From: Candidatus Microgenomates bacterium
GTDB taxonomy: Bacteria; Patescibacteriota; Microgenomatia; JACPZF01
Length of the DNA stretch: 35,968 bases
NCBI GenBank assembly: GCA_016199065.1
Contig: JACQHK010000001.1
Span: forward strand, 1 to 35,968
Direction: 5' to 3'
The stretch's first letter is position 1. The number at the start of each line of letters is the position of its first letter. Under the pieces are notes generated by a model. The model was not told where the DNA came from and searched no databases. It saw nothing but the letters and a program-made list of their open reading frames with translations. This document shows positions 28,204 through 35,968 of this stretch, piece by piece. The position numbers and the translations under genes were made by a program.

Positions 28204-28382
28204 GGTTAGTCTTGAATCGCAAGATAGCCGGTTAATATTTAACCGGAAACCGTAGGAAGAAAGTCCCGCTTAGCGGGATAAATAGAATCTACCGGGTATG
28301 CCCGAGATAGCTGGAAATAAGTTAAAGAAAAAGGTGGTACCGTGAAACACTCACCCTTTATTAAAGGTCAGGAGTGTTTTTT
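28204..28382 (+). promoter_or_regulatory. T-box riboswitch / tRNA-dependent transcription attenuator upstream of ileS
   Basis: AAAGG-TGGTACC-GTGA-AACAC-TCAC-CCTTT (28330-28359) is a perfect T-box antiterminator with 7-nt bulge. The mutually exclusive terminator AAACACTC...GAGTGTTT plus T run spans 28345-28382. Upstream hairpins at 28204-28229, 28228-28246, 28265-28278 and 28287-28308. Confidence 0.88.
28345..28382 (+). terminator. T-box-controlled intrinsic terminator
   Basis: AAACACTC / GAGTGTTT stem with inner CCTTT-ATT-AAAGG, followed by TTTTTT. Confidence 0.85.
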
Positions 28383-28444
28383 GATGGATTAAAATCTAAG
28401 TCTTATGAAGCTAATTAGGCTTATAAGACTTATGAGAATAAGAT

Positions 28445-31246
28445 ATGTTTAAACCCGTTGATCCTAAAGTAAATTTTCCCGCCTTGGAAGAGAAAATCTT
28501 GGCCAGGTGGGAAAGCGAAAAAATTTTTGCCAAAAGCGTTGAGAAAAACAAAGGTAAAAAAAACTTTGTTTTTTACGAAGGTCCGCCTACTGCCAACGGA
28601 AAACCCGGATCTCACCACGTTGAAGCACGCGTATTTAAGGATTTCATCCCGCGTTACAAAACAATGAAAGGGTTCTATTGCGAAAGAAAAGGCGGATGGG
28701 ATTGTCATGGTCTTCCGGTGGAACTTGAAGTAGAGAAAAAACTTGCCATTACAGGAAAATCGCAAATTGAGGAATTCGGAGTCGAAAAATTTTGTAAACT
28801 TTGCCGCGAAAGCGTCTTTGAATACGTTAATGAATGGGAAAAACTAACGAAAAGAATAGGATTCTGGATTGGCATGAAAAACAGTTACGAAACAATGGAG
28901 AACACTTACATTGAAAGCGGGTGGTGGATTTTAAAACAGGTTTGGAATAAGGGATGGTTATACGAAGATTACAAAGTCGTTCCGTATTGTGCACGCTGCG
29001 GTACTTCTCTCTCTTCGCATGAGTTGGCTCTTGGGTATAAAGATAACACTCAAGATCCCTCTTTGTTTGTAAAGTTTAAAGTTAAAAACCAAGTTGACAC
29101 TTTCTTTTTGGCCTGGACCACTACACCCTGGACTCTTCCGGGAAACGTCGCGTTAGCCGTTGATCCTACGGCAGTTTACATCAAAGTAAAAACCGATCAG
29201 GGAAACTTGATTTTAGCCGAAAAACGATTAGTAGAAATAGCAAACGCCCAAGTCATCACAAAATTTAAGGGAAAGGATCTGCTTGGTTGGGAATATGAAT
29301 CACTATTTAATTGGGTGAAGTATGATAAAAAGGCGCATTTTATAGTAGAAGGAAACTTCGTTTCTTTAGAGGAAGGGACAGGAATTGTGCATACGGCTGT
29401 GATGTATGGTGAGGATGACTTTGAATTGGGAAAAAAATTTAATTTGCCTAAAAAACATGTAGTAAACGAAAAAGGGCAGTTTACAGAAGAAATTAAACCT
29501 TGGGCAGGATTGTTCGTTAAAAAAGCCGATCCTTTAATCATTAAGGATTTGGAAGAAAAACGATTACTATACAAGCACGGAACTATTTTGCATACTTATC
29601 CCTTTTGTTGGCGATGCGGTACACCGCTACTATATTACGCGCTGACTTCCTGGTATCTAAAAACTACCGCGGTAAAGAAAAGATTACTTGCTAACAATAA
29701 TTCTGTAAATTGGATACCACGACATATCAAAAACGGACGAATGGGAGAATGGTTAAAAAATAACCGCGATTGGGCATTGTCCCGAAGTCGTTACTGGGGT
29801 ACACCATTACCGATATGGAGGTGTCAAGAATGCCAGGAAACTATTTGTATCGAAAGTCTGTCAGAACTGGAAAAATTAAGCGGGAAGAATCTACAAAAGC
29901 TAGATTTGCACCGCCCTTACATTGACGAAGTCAGCTGGCCGTGCAAATGCGGCAAAGGACAGATGAAAAGACTAGCTTTCGTTTTAGATTGTTGGTTTGA
30001 TTCGGGCGCAATGCCTTTTGCCCAATGGCATTATCCTTTTGAAAACAAAGAAGTATGGAGGAAAAATTTTCCTGCTGATTATATTTGTGAGGCGATTGAT
30101 CAGACAAGGGGATGGTTTTATACTTTACAGGCGGTGTCTTCACTTTTAGAGAAAGAAAGTCCTTATAAGAACGTGATCTGTTTGGGTCATGCTCTGGACG
30201 AAAAGGGAAATAAAATGAGTAAGTCCAAGGGCAATGTGGTTGATCCGTGGTCCGTAATCAACGAAGCCGGGGTAGATGCAATGAGATGGTATTTTTACTC
30301 TGTTATTTCCCCGGGAGAGAGTTTCCGTTTTTCGGTATCCTTAGTCAAAGATGTCAACCGCCGTTTTTTATTGATTCTCTGGAATATCTATAACTTTTTG
30401 GTAACATATGCTAATTTTGACGATTGGCAAGGGAGGAAATCTATAGTTCCTCAATCCGGTAATATTCTCGACCGGTGGCTTTTAACAAGATTTAAGGACC
30501 TGGTCTATCGGGTTACTAAGTTGCTTGATGCTTATGATATTTATACCAGCACCGGGTTGATCGAGACTTTCGTTGGCGATTTTTCCAACTGGTATATTAG
30601 AAGAAGCAGAGACAGAATTGGCCCAAGTGCTGTTAATCAAAAAGATAAAGAACAATTTTATCAAACTTGTTATTACGTTTTGTCTGAACTGACGAAACTT
30701 TTAGCTCCCTTCACGCCCTTTATTGCCGATGAGATTTATCAGAATTTAACTTTTAAACAAAGCGTTCATTTAGAGTCCTGGCCGCAGATGCCTCGACGGC
30801 TTCAGTCAACGGAGAAAAAAATTCTGGCCGCCATGGTTCTGGTGAGAAAGATAGTCGAGTTAGGGCACGCCCAAAGAAAAACTTTATCAATAAAATTGCG
30901 ACAGCCCCTGGCTAGTGTGGAAATTAAAACGAGCGAAAAGCTCGGAAGAGAATATGAAGAATTATTGCTTTCTGAACTTAATGTTAAAAAAGTAATTTTT
31001 AAGAAAAGTAATTTACTAGAAGTATCTTTCGATACAAAACTTACCAGGGAGCTGGAAAATGAAGGTACGGCTCGTGAACTGGTGAGAAAAATTCAGGAAG
31101 AAAGGAAGAAGCTGGGTTGTCGTCTTGATGAAAAAGTGGAGGTTAATCTTCCTGATTGGCCTGAGGATTTTTCCCAATATCTTAAAACGCAGACGCTAGC
31201 CAGCAAAATAACAAAAGGAGAATTTGCAGTTAATAAGAAATCATAA
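28445..31246 (+). CDS. ileS: Isoleucyl-tRNA synthetase
   Basis: GPPTANGKPGSHHVEARVFKD (HIGH region), GGWDCHGLPVE, GNKMSKSKGN (KMSKS), WTTTPWTLPGN editing motif. Confidence 0.95.
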   Translation: MFKPVDPKVNFPALEEKILARWESEKIFAKSVEKNKGKKNFVFYEGPPTANGKPGSHHVEARVFKDFIPRYKTMKGFYCERKGGWDCHGLPVELEVEKKLAITGKSQIEEFGVEKFCKLCRESVFEYVNEWEKLTKRIGFWIGMKNSYETMENTYIESGWWILKQVWNKGWLYEDYKVVPYCARCGTSLSSHELALGYKDNTQDPSLFVKFKVKNQVDTFFLAWTTTPWTLPGNVALAVDPTAVYIKVKTDQGNLILAEKRLVEIANAQVITKFKGKDLLGWEYESLFNWVKYDKKAHFIVEGNFVSLEEGTGIVHTAVMYGEDDFELGKKFNLPKKHVVNEKGQFTEEIKPWAGLFVKKADPLIIKDLEEKRLLYKHGTILHTYPFCWRCGTPLLYYALTSWYLKTTAVKKRLLANNNSVNWIPRHIKNGRMGEWLKNNRDWALSRSRYWGTPLPIWRCQECQETICIESLSELEKLSGKNLQKLDLHRPYIDEVSWPCKCGKGQMKRLAFVLDCWFDSGAMPFAQWHYPFENKEVWRKNFPADYICEAIDQTRGWFYTLQAVSSLLEKESPYKNVICLGHALDEKGNKMSKSKGNVVDPWSVINEAGVDAMRWYFYSVISPGESFRFSVSLVKDVNRRFLLILWNIYNFLVTYANFDDWQGRKSIVPQSGNILDRWLLTRFKDLVYRVTKLLDAYDIYTSTGLIETFVGDFSNWYIRRSRDRIGPSAVNQKDKEQFYQTCYYVLSELTKLLAPFTPFIADEIYQNLTFKQSVHLESWPQMPRRLQSTEKKILAAMVLVRKIVELGHAQRKTLSIKLRQPLASVEIKTSEKLGREYEELLLSELNVKKVIFKKSNLLEVSFDTKLTRELENEGTARELVRKIQEERKKLGCRLDEKVEVNLPDWPEDFSQYLKTQTLASKITKGEFAVNKKS

Positions 31247-31279
31247 CTTGCGACGAGCCAATTGTAGTAAAATAGCTGG

Positions 31280-32353
31280 ATGAAAATTCTGCAAAAAATC
31301 GACTGGTGGATTATTTTGCCTTCGGTAACCATTTTCGTTTTGGGAGTAACCATTCTGCTTTCTATTGCTCCCCAACTTTTTCTAAATCAATTAATCTTCG
31401 GTTTATTTGCGTTGTTGATTTTTTTCCTCTTTTCGCAAATTGACTACAAAATATTTCGTCAGTTAAGTAATTTTTTTTACGTTGGAAGTGTTTTTTTCCT
31501 CATCCTTACATTTTTATTGGGGGTGGCAACCAGGGGTTCCGTGCGTTGGATAGATTTCGGTATAGTAAGGCTTCAGCCTTCGGAAATAATCAAACCGTTA
31601 ATGATAATTTTTGCAGCGGCATTTTTTAGCGCAAAAAAGGAAAATTTATTAGCATTTTTTAAACATGCTTTAATGTTTTTTATCCCGGTTTTTTTTGTTC
31701 TGCGCCAGCCTGACCTGGGCAGTGCGATAGTGTTTTGCTTTTTTTGGGTCGGTATTTTATTGACCTCAGGATATAAACCCAAATTTGCCTTGAGTTTTTT
31801 ATTATTTGCTTTAATTTTGTTGCCCTTTTTTTGGCATTTTTTGAAGAGTTATCAAAAGGAAAGAATTATTAGTTTTTTAGACCCCGCAGTGGACCCGCTT
31901 GGTATCGGCTATAACGTAATTCAATCAATGGTAGCAGTTGGTTCCGGTGGTGTGTTGGGTAGAGGTTTAGGACGGGGAACGCAATCGCATCTTCTGTTTT
32001 TACCTGAATATCAAACCGATTTTATTTTTGCCAGTTTTTCCGAAGAATTAGGTTTAGTGGGAGGTTTGATCTTACTTTTTTTGTATTTTACTTTACTGTA
32101 TCGAATTCTCAAAATAGCCTCAGTTACTGATAGCCATTTTGGCAGGCTTATTGCCTATGGAATTTTTTTTGTTATTTTTGCCCAAGTAATGATTAATATC
32201 GGAATGAACATGGGTATTTTTCCAATCACCGGTATTACCTTACCTTTAGTTTCTTACGGGGGAAGCTCCTTGGTTTCTCTGGCAATTATGTTGGGTATGG
32301 TCTCGAGTCTTTCGCGTCACGCCAAGGAAGATAACCCGTTGACGATAAGATGA
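31280..32353 (+). CDS. rodA: Rod shape-determining protein RodA (SEDS family)
   Basis: RQPDLGSAIVF, GYNVIQSMVAVGSGGVLGRGLGRGTQSHLLFLPEYQTDFIFASFSEELG, LPLVSYGGSSLVSL. Confidence 0.9.
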   Translation: MKILQKIDWWIILPSVTIFVLGVTILLSIAPQLFLNQLIFGLFALLIFFLFSQIDYKIFRQLSNFFYVGSVFFLILTFLLGVATRGSVRWIDFGIVRLQPSEIIKPLMIIFAAAFFSAKKENLLAFFKHALMFFIPVFFVLRQPDLGSAIVFCFFWVGILLTSGYKPKFALSFLLFALILLPFFWHFLKSYQKERIISFLDPAVDPLGIGYNVIQSMVAVGSGGVLGRGLGRGTQSHLLFLPEYQTDFIFASFSEELGLVGGLILLFLYFTLLYRILKIASVTDSHFGRLIAYGIFFVIFAQVMINIGMNMGIFPITGITLPLVSYGGSSLVSLAIMLGMVSSLSRHAKEDNPLTIR

Positions 32354-32442
32354 CTATTGAGAAAAGGCTTTCAGTTAGGCTATAATAATTGTTTAGTCAT
32401 TAGTCATTAGACTATCGACTAAAATCAGAAAGACTAAATAAT

Positions 32443-32853
32443 ATGCCATCAGCTTTAATCGAAATTAACGGTAAGCAATATTTTGCCAAATTGGGTGAAG
32501 AAATCGTTGTTTCTTCGTTGAATAAGGAAGTCGGCGAAAAAATAAAAATAGACAAGGTTCTTTTGGTGGAATTGGAAGGAAATACGAGTTTAGGACAACC
32601 TTACTTAGAAGGGGTATCCATTGAGGCTGAAGTGATAAAAAACTTTAAAGGTCCGAAAGTGGAGGTAAAGAAGTTTAAGAGCAAGGTGCGTTATCGAAAA
32701 AAGACCGGTTTTCGTCCGCATTTAACAACTTTAAAAATCCTAAAAATTGGTCAGCATCAGCACCAAGCAGTATCTGAAAGCAAAAAAAGTCCTACTAAGG
32801 CAAAAACAATAAAAAAAACACCCGCAATCCCCAAGACAAAAAAGAAAAAATAA
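32443..32853 (+). CDS. rplU: 50S ribosomal protein bL21 with Lys-rich C-terminal extension
   Basis: ALIEINGKQYFAKLGEEI, KFKSKVRYRKKTGFRPHLTTLKI; Lys/Thr-rich tail. Confidence 0.93.
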   Translation: MPSALIEINGKQYFAKLGEEIVVSSLNKEVGEKIKIDKVLLVELEGNTSLGQPYLEGVSIEAEVIKNFKGPKVEVKKFKSKVRYRKKTGFRPHLTTLKILKIGQHQHQAVSESKKSPTKAKTIKKTPAIPKTKKKK

Positions 32854-34056
32854 ATGGAGGAAAAATATCTCTTTCTCTTTGGTAATACACCACAACTTGG
32901 TTTAAAAGAGTTAGAAAGCTTTTTTACGAATTGTAAAGTAAGCGTAGAAAATCTAGAACGGTTTTCCTTATACGTCTTGGCAAAAACTTCAGTAATCGAT
33001 TATCAGACTGTTCTAAATCAGCTGGGCTGTACGATAAAAATTGCTCTGGTGTTGGGAGACGATTACGATGCCGCTCAATTAGAGGCAGCTATTTTTCAGG
33101 AATTAAAAAAAGGCCAGCAGAAAGTTGTTTTTGGAACCTCTTCTCCAGATAAATCGCTTTCCCAGCAGTCCCTGCGCGTTTTAAAAGTGGAAATAAAAAG
33201 AAAACTGTCTTTAACTAAGAAAGGTATCAGATTCATTGATTCGCCTGACGAACGAGGTCTTTCCAGCGTCGTTATTGCCAAAGAAAAGGTATCGGAATTC
33301 TTGATTTTTAAGCCAGATAATAAATTCCTGCTTGCTAAAACGATTGCTGTGCAGAATTATGAGTATTGGTCAAAGGCAGATTTCGGTCGTCCGTTTGCTG
33401 ATCCCCGAAGCGGTATGTTGCCACCCAAAATAGCCAGAGCAATGGTTAACCTGAGTCAAGAATGCCCTTGTAATACAAAAGAAAGCAGAACTCTTCTTGA
33501 CCCTTTTTGCGGAATGGGTACTATTTTACAGGAGGGTCTAGCAGATGGATTCGCAGTTATCGGAAGTGATTTTTCCTCTGAGGTAATTAAGAAGACTCAA
33601 AAAAATCTGGAATGGTACACGAAAGAATTTAAACCCGTTAAAAACTTTTCCCTTTTTACGGTAGATGCCGTACATCTTTCCCAGCTACCGTTATCTGAGA
33701 TTGACTGCATTGTGACCGAAGGTTATATGGGTCCGACATTGGAAATATATCAGGAGGAAGTTTTTACTTCGGGACGAACGGAAAAACTCAACACCGAAAA
33801 ACTGAAAAATATTTACAAAGGCTTAGAGAAACTTTATATTGGTAGCCTCCGAGAGTGGAAAAAGGTACTTAAAAAAGATGGCAAGGTTGTTATGATTTTT
33901 CCGTCTTTTCATCTGCCGAAATTTACTTTAAAACCAGAAAAAATAATTGACAAGATAAGAAATCTTGGGTATAGTATCTCGTACGGTCCGTTGGAATATA
34001 GCAGATTCGGCGCAAGTATAATACGAAATATCTATCTTCTAAATAATCTGTCTTAG
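32854..34056 (+). CDS. Trm11/Trm-G10-like (COG1041) SAM-dependent RNA methyltransferase with THUMP-like N-terminus
   Basis: KADFGRPFADPRSGMLPPKIARAMVNLSQ, LLDPFCGMGTILQEG, VIGSDFS, TEGYMGP. Confidence 0.8.
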   Translation: MEEKYLFLFGNTPQLGLKELESFFTNCKVSVENLERFSLYVLAKTSVIDYQTVLNQLGCTIKIALVLGDDYDAAQLEAAIFQELKKGQQKVVFGTSSPDKSLSQQSLRVLKVEIKRKLSLTKKGIRFIDSPDERGLSSVVIAKEKVSEFLIFKPDNKFLLAKTIAVQNYEYWSKADFGRPFADPRSGMLPPKIARAMVNLSQECPCNTKESRTLLDPFCGMGTILQEGLADGFAVIGSDFSSEVIKKTQKNLEWYTKEFKPVKNFSLFTVDAVHLSQLPLSEIDCIVTEGYMGPTLEIYQEEVFTSGRTEKLNTEKLKNIYKGLEKLYIGSLREWKKVLKKDGKVVMIFPSFHLPKFTLKPEKIIDKIRNLGYSISYGPLEYSRFGASIIRNIYLLNNLS

Positions 34057-34068
34057 GGAGAAAAAGAA

Positions 34069-34326
34069 ATGGCACATATTAAAGCAGGCGGTGTAGCTAA
34101 AGGAAATAAAGACTCTCAGGCCAAGCGATTGGGAGTCAAAATTTTTGGTGGAGCCAAAGTGATTCCGGGAAATATCATTGTTCGTCAAAGAGGAACTAAA
34201 TTTGCCATAGGAAATGGTGCTAAGTTTGGTAAAGATTTTACTATTTTTTCTGTAGTTTCCGGGGTGGTCAATTTTAAGAATAAACATGGTAAAAAGGTAG
34301 TCGAGGTTCTGCCCCAAAAGACATGA
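34069..34326 (+). CDS. rpmA: 50S ribosomal protein bL27
   Basis: MAHIKAGG...KRLGVKIFGG...GNIIVRQRGTKF; AGGGAG SD. Confidence 0.95.
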   Translation: MAHIKAGGVAKGNKDSQAKRLGVKIFGGAKVIPGNIIVRQRGTKFAIGNGAKFGKDFTIFSVVSGVVNFKNKHGKKVVEVLPQKT

Positions 34327-35144
34327 ATAAGGGAAATCAAGAAGTATTAGAGCTGGAGATTAATCTTCTCGAACCAAATCCATTACAGCCCCGTGGATTA
34401 ATTCCTCCTGAAAACCTAAGCGAGTTGGTTGATTCAATTAAAATTCATGGAATCCTGGAACCTTTAGTGGTGGCTAAAACTCCTGCTGGCTATCAAATTA
34501 TTGCCGGAGAGAGGCGTTGGCGGGCAGCCAAAGTTGCAGGTTTTAAAACAGTACCAGTAATCGTCAAAGAAACTACTCCTCGCGGAATGCTAGAAATGGC
34601 TTTAGTAGAAAACGTTCAGCGAGAAGATTTAAACCCCCTGGATAGAGCGCAAGCCTATAAAAAATTGATGGAAGAATTCAGTTTAAGCACGACTGACGTT
34701 GCCACACGCGTCGGAAAAAGCGTTCCTTACATTAGCAATACTCTTAGACTCCTTGTTTTACCCGACGCCATCAAAGATGGTTTAGTGTCGGAATTAATTA
34801 GCGAAGGTCACGCGCGCGCCTTATTGCAACTAAGCGATCACAGATTAATGGTGGAGACCTACAAACAGGTATTAAGAGAAAGCGCTTCAGTACGTAAGGT
34901 TGAAGAAATGGTAAGAAGAATTCTTTCTCAGGGACAGATTCAGCCAAAAACGCGAGTTGCGCAGATTAAAACTCCGGAGATAGAAGAATTAGAGAAAAAA
35001 TTGGCTAAAATTCTTAAAGGAAAAGCAAAAATTGAATTATCTCAAGTTCAGGCAAAACTTTCCTTGGTGTTTAGGGGAGATCTTGATTTTACAACGGATA
35101 AAATAGAGAAGATTACTAAGATGCTTGAGCAAATTTTTGCTTAA
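34323..35144 (+). CDS. parB: ParB/Spo0J-family chromosome partitioning protein
   Basis: LLEPNPLQPR, QIIAGERRWRAAK, VENVQREDLNPLDRAQAYKKL, GKSVPYISNTLRLL HTH; ATGA overlap with rpmA. Confidence 0.93.
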   Translation: MNKGNQEVLELEINLLEPNPLQPRGLIPPENLSELVDSIKIHGILEPLVVAKTPAGYQIIAGERRWRAAKVAGFKTVPVIVKETTPRGMLEMALVENVQREDLNPLDRAQAYKKLMEEFSLSTTDVATRVGKSVPYISNTLRLLVLPDAIKDGLVSELISEGHARALLQLSDHRLMVETYKQVLRESASVRKVEEMVRRILSQGQIQPKTRVAQIKTPEIEELEKKLAKILKGKAKIELSQVQAKLSLVFRGDLDFTTDKIEKITKMLEQIFA

Positions 35145-35148
35145 GAAT

Positions 35149-35709
35149 TCAAAAATCTACTTTTTGTACAAAACCCAATTCCGATAACGGCCAATATCTC
35201 AGCCAGGCTTTGCCGATTATTTCTTCTTTTTTCACGAATCCCCACTCTCTTGAATCTGAACTGTGACTACGGTTATCACCCAAAACGAAATATTCATTGG
35301 GAGGAACGATCAGGTCCTCGTCACTTCGGGCAAAAATTCCCGGATTGGTCACATAATCGCTCGGCAGAAAGCTTTCGTTTAACGGCTCATTATTCAGGTA
35401 AATTTTTCCATCGGACACCCGAACGACATCTCCGGGTGTACCGATAATTCTCTTAATGTAATCAACTTCATGGTCCTTAGGTGCTTTAAAGACTACAACG
35501 TCACCGTGTTGGGGTGGATTAAGACGATAGGAAATTTTGTCTGTCAAAATATACTCCCCGTCAATAAAATTGGGAACCATGGAATTTCCCTTTACCTGAT
35601 GGGGTTGTACCAGAAAAAGATAAATGACCACGAAAATGGCCAGTGCTACGACAATTGTCTCTATCGTATCCAAAAAAAATGTACCAATTTTTTTAAGTAC
35701 ATCAACCAT
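35149..35709 (-). CDS. lepB: Signal peptidase I
   Basis: VKGNSMVPNF (catalytic Ser), DYIKRIIGTPGD (catalytic Lys), VLGDNRSHSSDSREWG; N-terminal TM. Confidence 0.95.
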   Translation of the reverse strand: MVDVLKKIGTFFLDTIETIVVALAIFVVIYLFLVQPHQVKGNSMVPNFIDGEYILTDKISYRLNPPQHGDVVVFKAPKDHEVDYIKRIIGTPGDVVRVSDGKIYLNNEPLNESFLPSDYVTNPGIFARSDEDLIVPPNEYFVLGDNRSHSSDSREWGFVKKEEIIGKAWLRYWPLSELGFVQKVDF

Positions 35710-35923
35710 AAGTTAAGTTTAAGCTATGCTATAATTGAGTGTCAATGGGAAACAAATGTACAACGCAAAATGTGCAGTTTACACTTTTTACTAAGTAATT
35801 TTGTACATTATACATTGAGAATTGTACATTATTTTTTGGACTTGTAGCTTAGTAGTACCTGCCCGCAATTGCTACGCAAAGCGTCGTAGGCGGGGAGCGT
35901 TAGGTTCACACCGCGCCTGCACT

Positions 35924-35968
35924 GGCCGCTTAGCTCAGTTGGTTAGAGCGCTTCGTTCACATCGAAGA
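35924..35968 (+). tRNA. tRNA-Val(CAC), 5' portion, truncated by window end
   Basis: GGCCGCT TA GCTC AGTTGGTTA GAGC G CTTCG TTCACAT CGAAG A: D-arm and anticodon arm fold canonically, anticodon CAC. Confidence 0.85.

Noticed and set aside
34323-35144. parS site near parB
   Set aside because: No TGTTTCACGTGAAACA-like palindrome noticed by eye in the window; a computed scan would be needed to be sure.
35470-35847. 125-aa plus-strand ORF opposite lepB
   Set aside because: Antisense to lepB and running through its promoter region; no family features.
1-35968. CRISPR array, IS element, prophage or toxin-antitoxin module
   Set aside because: No regularly spaced repeats, transposase, integrase or phage structural ORFs seen in the ORF track or sequence.
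1-35968. Alternative genetic code (UGA recoded)
   Set aside because: UGA serves as stop for several genes (for example rodA at 32351-32353, rpmA and murF), consistent with code 11.

Overview
Near-complete division/cell-wall (dcw) locus plus neighbouring housekeeping genes, probably from a Candidate Phyla Radiation (Patescibacteria, Microgenomates-like) bacterium. The taxonomy is inferred from gene style only. Order on +: rsmH(3' end)-ftsL-ftsI-murE-murC-murB-murA. A four-gene minus-strand block (murF, alpha/beta hydrolase, DegT aminotransferase, FemAB transferase) follows, then dgkA-mraY-murD-ftsW-murG-ftsQ-ftsA-ftsZ. After that come several orphan genes, a Cas4/AddB-like nuclease, yibE/F, glmS, ileS, rodA, rplU, a Trm11-like methyltransferase, rpmA, parB, lepB (-) and a tRNA-Val truncated by the window edge. 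The strongest non-coding findings are two structured leaders. (1) A divergent glmS self-cleaving ribozyme lies directly upstream of glmS, with a conserved GACGAGG core, an A|GCG cleavage-site motif, P3/P4-like helices and a GNRA hairpin. (2) A T-box attenuator lies upstream of ileS, with a near-perfect antiterminator/terminator switch. Other observations: TATAAT boxes 6-9 nt before start codons (leaderless mRNAs), a diverged intergenic repeat, a large inverted repeat in the ileS leader, and departures from canonical motifs in several Mur enzymes. No CRISPR array, IS element or prophage was seen.
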